Below are positions 59,370 to 64,000 of a stretch of 64,000 nt of DNA, in pieces. Origin of the DNA: Nonomuraea basaltis. GTDB taxonomy: Bacteria > Actinomycetota > Actinomycetes > Streptosporangiales > Streptosporangiaceae. The DNA lies in the NCBI RefSeq assembly GCF_005893125.1, contig NZ_VCJS01000026.1:1-64000 (forward strand), written 5' to 3'. The stretch's first letter is position 1, and every line of letters begins with the position of its first letter. The notes under the pieces were generated by a model that worked only from the letters and a program-made list of their open reading frames with translations, was not told the DNA's origin and did not search any database. A program made the translations under genes and the position numbers.

Positions 59370-60262
59370 GCTCCACCCCCGCACGCCGCGCCAAGCCGTG
59401 GAACCAGCGGCTCGCGCCGTACCTGTTCGTCCTGCCCAACATGCTGATCTTCGGGTTGTTCGTCGTGTATCCGGCGATCAACAACTTCAACATCAGCCTC
59501 TACGACAGCCGCAACGGCCGCGATTTCACCTACGTGGGCGGCGCGAACTACCAGGAGCTGTTCAGCTCGGAGGCGTTCTGGAGCGCCGCGCGCGCCACCG
59601 TCCTGTTCGCCGTGTGCTTCGTGGTGCTCACGACGGTCCTGTCGGTGGCGCTGGCCCTGCTGCTCAACCGGCGTATCAAGGGCCGGGCGTTCTTCCGCAC
59701 GGTGTTCTTCCTGCCGGTCGTCCTCTCGCCGGTCGTGGTGGGCCTGATCTGGGGCTGGATCTTCGACCGGGGCAACGGGTTGCTCAACACCGTCCTCGGG
59801 CAGATCGGGCTGGGGCAACCGGGCTGGCTGGTCGACGGCGGCCTGGCGATGATCGTCGTGATCTTCGTGGGGTTGTGGATGCACATCGGCTTCTACATCC
59901 TCATCATCCTGGCCGGGCTGCAGGGGATCGATCCGACGTACTACGAGGCCGCGCGGATGGACGGCGCCACGGACTGGCAGCAACTGCGGGGCATCACGCT
60001 GCCGCTGCTGCGGCCGACCACGATGGTCGTGGTGATCCTCAGCCTCATCGCCGGTTTCCAGGCGTTCGACTACATCTGGACGCTCACCGGCGGAGGGCCC
60101 ATCGGCGCGACCACGCTGATGGTCCAGTACATCTACGAGAACGCCTTCCAGTCCCCGATCCGGTACGGCCTGGCCGCGGCCGCGTCCGTGGTGCTGTTCG
60201 TCACGGTGTTCGCGCTGACCCTGCTCAACTTCCTGTACGGCAAGCGGAAGGAGGCGACGTGA
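59366..60262 (+). CDS. Sugar ABC transporter permease (MalF/UgpA-type)
   Basis: A 298-residue permease with six hydrophobic helices. The ATPase-contact loop is present as YYEAARMDGATDWQQLRGITLPLLRP, and the family start RLAPYLFVLPNMLIFGLFVVYP is clear. GTG start coupled to the lipoprotein and stop coupled to the second permease. No ATPase gene is in this operon, so it probably relies on a shared MsiK-like ATPase, as do many actinomycete sugar importers. Confidence 0.9.
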   Translation: MSSTPARRAKPWNQRLAPYLFVLPNMLIFGLFVVYPAINNFNISLYDSRNGRDFTYVGGANYQELFSSEAFWSAARATVLFAVCFVVLTTVLSVALALLLNRRIKGRAFFRTVFFLPVVLSPVVVGLIWGWIFDRGNGLLNTVLGQIGLGQPGWLVDGGLAMIVVIFVGLWMHIGFYILIILAGLQGIDPTYYEAARMDGATDWQQLRGITLPLLRPTTMVVVILSLIAGFQAFDYIWTLTGGGPIGATTLMVQYIYENAFQSPIRYGLAAAASVVLFVTVFALTLLNFLYGKRKEAT

Positions 60263-61113
60263 GCCGACGCCGGTGGACCTCGATCGGCCGTGGCGGTGCC
60301 CCGTCCGCAGGGCAGGTCCTCACCTATGCGGTCCTCATCGGGCTGACCATCGTTGCCCTCGCCCCCGTGGTCTGGGCGATCCTCTCGTCGTTCAAGACAC
60401 AGAGCGAGCTGGCGCAGCGCCCGCCGGCGCCGCTGCCGTCATCGCTGTCGCCGGCCAACTACACCGAAGCGCTCGGCTCCTTCGACTTCGGCCTCTACCT
60501 GCAGAACAGCGTGATCGTGACGGTCGGCGCGACGCTGCTGACCGTGGTCGTCAACACGATGTGCGCCTACGGGCTGGCGAAGTACAACTTCCGCGGCCGT
60601 GACGTGCTCTTCCTGATCGTGCTCGGCACCATCATGATCCCGCTGCAGCTCATCTTCATCCCCGTCTACCAGATGGCCGCGCAGCTGGGACTGGTGAACT
60701 CCCTGTGGGGGCTGATCATCCCGCCGGCGGCCACCCCGACAGGCGTGTTCCTGCTGCGCCAGTACATGCTGGGCATCCCCGACGACCTGATCGAGGCGGC
60801 CCGCATCGACGGCGCGGGCGAGTTCCGGATCTTCGCCCGGATCGTGGTGCCCCTCTGCGGCGCGGCCCTCGCGGTGGTCACGATCTTCTCGGTGATGTGG
60901 CGGTGGAACGACTTCCTGTGGCCGCTGATCATCAGCCAGGACCAGGCGAAATACACGCTGCCGGTGGCCTTGGCCCAGTTCAACAGCCAGCTGTCCGTGC
61001 CGTTCAACTACATCCTGGCAATGTCGGTGGTCAGCATGATCCCGGTTGTGGTGATCTTCCTCGTCCTCCAGCGCCACATCGTCCGCGGCATCGCCAACAC
61101 CGGATTCAAGTAG
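60259..61113 (+). CDS. Sugar ABC transporter permease (MalG/UgpE-type)
   Basis: A 284-residue permease, six helices: LTYAVLIGLTIVALAPVVWAILSSFK at the N-terminus, the ASA/EAA loop in DDLIEAARIDGAGEFRIFARIVVPLC, and the usual MWRWNDFLWPLIIS and final VLQRHIVRGIANTGFK. GTGA overlap with the first permease decides the start at 60259. It completes the membrane part of the importer. Confidence 0.9.
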   Translation: MSRRRWTSIGRGGAPSAGQVLTYAVLIGLTIVALAPVVWAILSSFKTQSELAQRPPAPLPSSLSPANYTEALGSFDFGLYLQNSVIVTVGATLLTVVVNTMCAYGLAKYNFRGRDVLFLIVLGTIMIPLQLIFIPVYQMAAQLGLVNSLWGLIIPPAATPTGVFLLRQYMLGIPDDLIEAARIDGAGEFRIFARIVVPLCGAALAVVTIFSVMWRWNDFLWPLIISQDQAKYTLPVALAQFNSQLSVPFNYILAMSVVSMIPVVVIFLVLQRHIVRGIANTGFK

Positions 61114-61125
61114 AGAGTCGAGAAC

Positions 61126-63693
61126 ATGGAAGAACGGACCGTACACGCGCTCGACGGCCGCGGCACGGTACTGGACTGGCTGATCAGCCCCGCCTGGCGG
61201 GAACCCGCTGACGACCTCGGGAAACACCTGAGTGCCGATGGGAGCCCGTGGGGAGGGCGGGGCCGGTGGCGGCTCACCAACGGCCCGGATGTGACCCCGT
61301 TCAAGGAAGAGCTCTACCGGCATCGGCCATTGCCGCGCGACCCCGTGACCGGCCCGATCACCGAAGGCGGCCCGATCGGCTACCTGGGGCACACCGGGGA
61401 GTGGCGTCGGGTGCACACCGGCGCCGACGGCTTGGTGGACTGGAGCGAGTTCTGCTTCACCCCTGAGTACCGGGTCGCGCTCGCGGCCACCGTCCTGGAG
61501 GTCGACCAGGCCGAGTGGCGGACGCTCCGGCTGGCGTCGACCGGGCCGACGCTGCTGTTCCTCAACGGTGAACTGCTGGAGGAGTCGGACTCCTTCACCT
61601 ACATGGAGCCTGCCGAGCATGTCCGGCGGGTGTGGCTGCCCTCCGGCACCTCGACCGTGGTCGTCGCCTCGTGGCAGGTGGCCTTCCGTGAGTGCAGGCA
61701 GATCCTGCGGCTGCGCGTGGACGGGTTGCCCGTCCGCGTCGTCCTGCCCGGCGCCGGCGCTCGCGAGGACACCGGCGCCGTCGCCGAACGCATCCTCGAC
61801 GCCGTGGGTGTGACCCGCTGGGGCACCACCGACGGCACGGTGCCGATCGTCGGGCCGGACGGCGCCGTGCTGCGCGTGCGCTGGGCGGATCAAGAGCGTC
61901 TCGTACGGCTGACCGGCGGACGGGCGACGCTGCGGCTCGACAAGATCGAAGGGGACGGCGGGGCCGGGAACGCCTCCATGTTGTCGACCGGGGAGACGAT
62001 GCTGCGGGTTTCCGTCGGCGATTCACCGGTGTACAGGGAGTTCCCGGTTGCCGTCCTGCCCGGGGAGTACCGCTCGGCGCCGGGGGGCGATCCCGCCACC
62101 TGGCGAGCCGAATTCCTGCGCCACGCCGCCGGCACGGACGGCACCTCCGCCGCCGAGCTGGTACGCGCCGCCGAGGACCCGTCGTATGCCGTCACAGGTC
62201 TCACCCGCGCCCTGTGGATGATCGACAACAGGGCCGACTGCGCCGACTTCGAGGCGATCGGGCTGGCGCATCTCTGGCACCGGGCCTCCACCTGGGCGCC
62301 CGGCCTGCGCGAGCGGGTACGGCAGGCGATGCTCGGCTTCAAGTACTGGATCGACCAGCCCGGCCTGGACGCCATGTGCTACTTCACCGAGAACCATCAG
62401 CTCGTCTGGCACACGGCGGAGCTGCTGTGGGGCACTGCGCTGAGCGACGAGACGTTCCCCAATACCGGCTGGACCGGCGCCCAGCACGCCGCGCACGGGT
62501 GCGACCTGGCGGCCGAGTGGATGCGCCGCAAGCTCGCCGGCGGGTTCAGCGAGTTCGACTCCAACGCCTATCTCGCGATCGACCTGCTCGCCCTGGTCTC
62601 GCTGGTGGAGTTCGCCGAGGACGCCGAGATCAGGACGCTCGCGGCGGGGGTCGCGGACCGGGTGCTGTTCAGCCTGGCGGCGAACTCCTGGCGCGGCATC
62701 CACGGATGCGCGCACGGCCGCTCCTACGTGTCCACGCTGCGGTCGTCGCGGCTGGAGGAAACCGCGCCGATCATGTGGCTGTGCTTCGGCACCGGCGCGC
62801 TCAACGACGCCGTCCTCCCGGCCGCCGTGATCGCCACCGCGCGCCGCTACCGCATGCCCGAGGTGATCCGCCAGGCCGCGAACGATCTGCCGGACCGGTG
62901 GTGGGGCAGGCAGAGCTACCGCGGGGAGTACCGGTTCGCCCACGACCTGCTCAGCAGGCCGTACGGGTCGGACGCGACGGTGTTCAAGACCCCGGACGTG
63001 ATGCTCTCGTGCGCCAACGACTACCGTCCCGGCCTGCCCGGGCTCCAGGAGCACATCTGGGGCGCCACCCTGGGCCCGGAGACCCAGGTGTTCGTCACGC
63101 ACGCGCCGAACTCCTCCACCTCGCCGTCGGCCCGGCCCAACGCCTGGGCCGGCAACCGAATCCTGCCCAGGGCCCGCCAGCACGAAGGCACGGTCCTGGC
63201 GCTGTATCGGATCCCGGGCGACGACGTGATGGGCTACACGCACGCCTGGTTCCCCATCGCCGAGTTCGATGAGTGGACCCAGACGGGCGTGTGGACCGTC
63301 GGGCGCAAGGGCAACGGCTACGTCGCGCTCGCCACGGAAGGCGGGGCGGAGCCGATCACCACGGGACCCGACGCCTGGCAGGAGCTTCGGCCGCGCGGAG
63401 CGGGCACCGCATGGATCTGCACCGTCGGACGGCACGCCGACTTCGTCGCGTCCCTGACCGAACCCCGTTTCACCCGCGACGGGGTCGGCTTCACCACTCC
63501 CGAAGGTGCCGACCTGAACTTGACGTGGAGCGGCCCTTTCACTGTGGACGGACGCCCGGCCGACCTCGCCGCCGACGGCACCATCGCCCCGGTACTCCAG
63601 CTCGACAACCCCTACACCCGGCTCGAGTTCGGCGCCGGCACGCTCTCCATCGGATCACACGTGATCGACCTCCAGAAGGGCAGGAGCACATGA
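61126..63693 (+). CDS. Large uncharacterised protein of a pectin/rhamnogalacturonan locus
   Basis: An 855-residue cytoplasmic protein with no signal peptide. The first 350 residues look beta-rich (RVALAATVLEVDQAEWRTLR, TLLFLNGELLEESDSF, VRRVWLPSGTSTVVVASWQV), as in jelly-roll modules of glycosidases. Residues about 355-690 are helical with CYFTENHQLVWHTAELLWGT, FSEFDSNAYLAIDLLALVSL and GCAHGRSYVSTLRSSRLE, in keeping with an (alpha/alpha)6 barrel; a beta domain closes the protein. Such three-part proteins occur in carbohydrate-active families, but I cannot assign one. Twelve bases follow the permease stop, and the end overlaps a 21-codon linker ORF before a GH88/105-like gene. A glycoside hydrolase or lyase for imported oligosaccharides is the inference. 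Confidence 0.72.
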   Translation: MEERTVHALDGRGTVLDWLISPAWREPADDLGKHLSADGSPWGGRGRWRLTNGPDVTPFKEELYRHRPLPRDPVTGPITEGGPIGYLGHTGEWRRVHTGADGLVDWSEFCFTPEYRVALAATVLEVDQAEWRTLRLASTGPTLLFLNGELLEESDSFTYMEPAEHVRRVWLPSGTSTVVVASWQVAFRECRQILRLRVDGLPVRVVLPGAGAREDTGAVAERILDAVGVTRWGTTDGTVPIVGPDGAVLRVRWADQERLVRLTGGRATLRLDKIEGDGGAGNASMLSTGETMLRVSVGDSPVYREFPVAVLPGEYRSAPGGDPATWRAEFLRHAAGTDGTSAAELVRAAEDPSYAVTGLTRALWMIDNRADCADFEAIGLAHLWHRASTWAPGLRERVRQAMLGFKYWIDQPGLDAMCYFTENHQLVWHTAELLWGTALSDETFPNTGWTGAQHAAHGCDLAAEWMRRKLAGGFSEFDSNAYLAIDLLALVSLVEFAEDAEIRTLAAGVADRVLFSLAANSWRGIHGCAHGRSYVSTLRSSRLEETAPIMWLCFGTGALNDAVLPAAVIATARRYRMPEVIRQAANDLPDRWWGRQSYRGEYRFAHDLLSRPYGSDATVFKTPDVMLSCANDYRPGLPGLQEHIWGATLGPETQVFVTHAPNSSTSPSARPNAWAGNRILPRARQHEGTVLALYRIPGDDVMGYTHAWFPIAEFDEWTQTGVWTVGRKGNGYVALATEGGAEPITTGPDAWQELRPRGAGTAWICTVGRHADFVASLTEPRFTRDGVGFTTPEGADLNLTWSGPFTVDGRPADLAADGTIAPVLQLDNPYTRLEFGAGTLSIGSHVIDLQKGRST

Positions 63694-63755
63694 GCGAGCG
63701 GACAATCAGGCACAGCATCGTCTCGATCATGCGGCCGGCGAAGGAGGGGGCATGA
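63690..63755 (+). CDS. 21-residue linker ORF before the GH88/105-like gene
   Basis: ATG at 63690 overlaps the upstream stop and 21 codons later (MSERTIRHSIVSIMRPAKEG, then Ala) the TGA at 63753-63755 overlaps the next ATG at 63752. A GGAGGGGGC ribosome-binding site for the following gene is within its 3' end. The first codons resemble the repeat that starts the CoA-transferase gene at 20171 (VSERSERTIKRSS). It has the same length and coupling geometry as the mini-ORF at 14541. A protein role is doubtful; coupling is the visible effect. Confidence 0.5.
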   Translation: MSERTIRHSIVSIMRPAKEGA

Positions 63756-64000
63756 TTGAGACTCGTGGCCTCGACACCAGCCAGGCGAGCCGGTCCGAGC
63801 CGCCGCGGCGGCCCGCCGATCTGGCGGATCTCACCCCAGAGGTCCTCGCCAAGACCGCCGGGCGCATCGCCGACCGGGCCGCGGCCATGGGCCTCACGCA
63901 CTGGTTCTGGGGCGAGGGCGTCGTCCTCCAGGGCATGATGCGCCTGACCCCTGCGCATCCGTTCGTCACCGAGTTCGTCGACGGGCACCTGCGCGACGGC
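63752..64000 (+). CDS. GH88/GH105-like unsaturated-oligosaccharide hydrolase, N-terminal part
   Basis: Eighty-three codons are present before the window ends. After a Pro/Arg-rich start (SEPPRRPADLADLTPE), VLAKTAGRIADRAAAMGLTH, WFWGEGVVLQGMMRLTPAHP and FVTEFVDGHL resemble the first helices of (alpha/alpha)6-barrel unsaturated glucuronyl/rhamnogalacturonyl hydrolases (GH88/GH105). These act in the cytoplasm on oligosaccharides released by pectin lyases. Assignment is moderate because the catalytic aspartate lies beyond the edge. Confidence 0.55.
   Translation, partial: MIETRGLDTSQASRSEPPRRPADLADLTPEVLAKTAGRIADRAAAMGLTHWFWGEGVVLQGMMRLTPAHPFVTEFVDGHLRDG

Overview
The window is very GC-rich (roughly 70%) with strong third-position G/C, GTG starts, ATGA/GTGA-coupled operons, and actinomycete-type families: a DUF397/XRE/HATPase trio, a DUF574-type methyltransferase, an actinobacterial gas-vesicle set and a TAT-exported formate dehydrogenase. 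It looks like a chromosomal piece of a filamentous actinomycete, most likely Streptosporangiaceae (Nonomuraea/Streptosporangium-like). That placement is inferred from gene content; no rRNA is present.

Layout. 1-7.3 kb: an Acg-type nitroreductase remnant, a SAM methyltransferase, a PP2C-like phosphatase, an operon of two sensor kinases and a response regulator, a Uma2 nuclease-fold protein and a PPOX protein. 7.5-11.7 kb: a secreted AA10 lytic polysaccharide monooxygenase behind a CebR/CelR-like operator, then a compact seven-gene gas-vesicle operon (gvpA-F-G-J-L-S-K, minus strand), then a second, orphaned copy of the monooxygenase upstream region. 11.7-17.5 kb: a deletion scar joins a LacI 3' fragment to a truncated peptide-ABC permease; the rest of that operon (permease, two ATPases, P1 aminopeptidase, C45 peptidase) is intact. 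17.5-22 kb: a divergent catabolic locus (glutaryl-CoA-type dehydrogenase facing aldehyde dehydrogenase, class III CoA-transferase and GntR regulator) fitting glutarate or similar dicarboxylate catabolism.

22-29.3 kb: gene debris (penicillin-binding-protein tail, frameshifted HigB-like toxin with intact antitoxin, truncated carboxylesterase), a hydrolase, and an amidohydrolase/GAF/MFS operon facing an RpiR regulator. 29.4-40.3 kb: a selenium island with selD, selA, selB and a selenocysteine formate dehydrogenase read through an in-frame TGA, plus FdhE, the Fe-S subunit and the membrane subunit. tRNA-Sec is not in the window. 40.4-43 kb: an orphan solute-binding lipoprotein, an FAD oxidoreductase and an HxlR regulator.

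43.2-51.1 kb: a 2470-residue secreted RHS/YD-repeat protein whose low-GC C-terminus looks like a lysozyme/lytic-transglycosylase toxin, followed by a small three-helix membrane protein that is a candidate immunity protein. 51.1-54.8 kb: mobile-element debris (a decayed ISL3-type transposase and two damaged copies of an actinobacterial family of unknown function) with a low-GC lipoprotein gene between. 54.7-56.7 kb: the HATPase/XRE/DUF397 trio. 56.7-64 kb: a probable pectin/rhamnogalacturonan uptake locus with a GH28 remnant, an IclR (KdgR-like) regulator, an ABC sugar importer, an 855-residue uncharacterised protein and the start of a GH88/GH105-like gene cut by the window edge.

Two operons contain a 21-codon mini-ORF bridging adjacent genes by ATGA overlaps on both sides (14541-14606 and 63690-63755). 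Several remnants record deletions or frameshifts, so this looks like a plastic accessory part of the chromosome. No CRISPR array, rRNA or convincing tRNA was seen.
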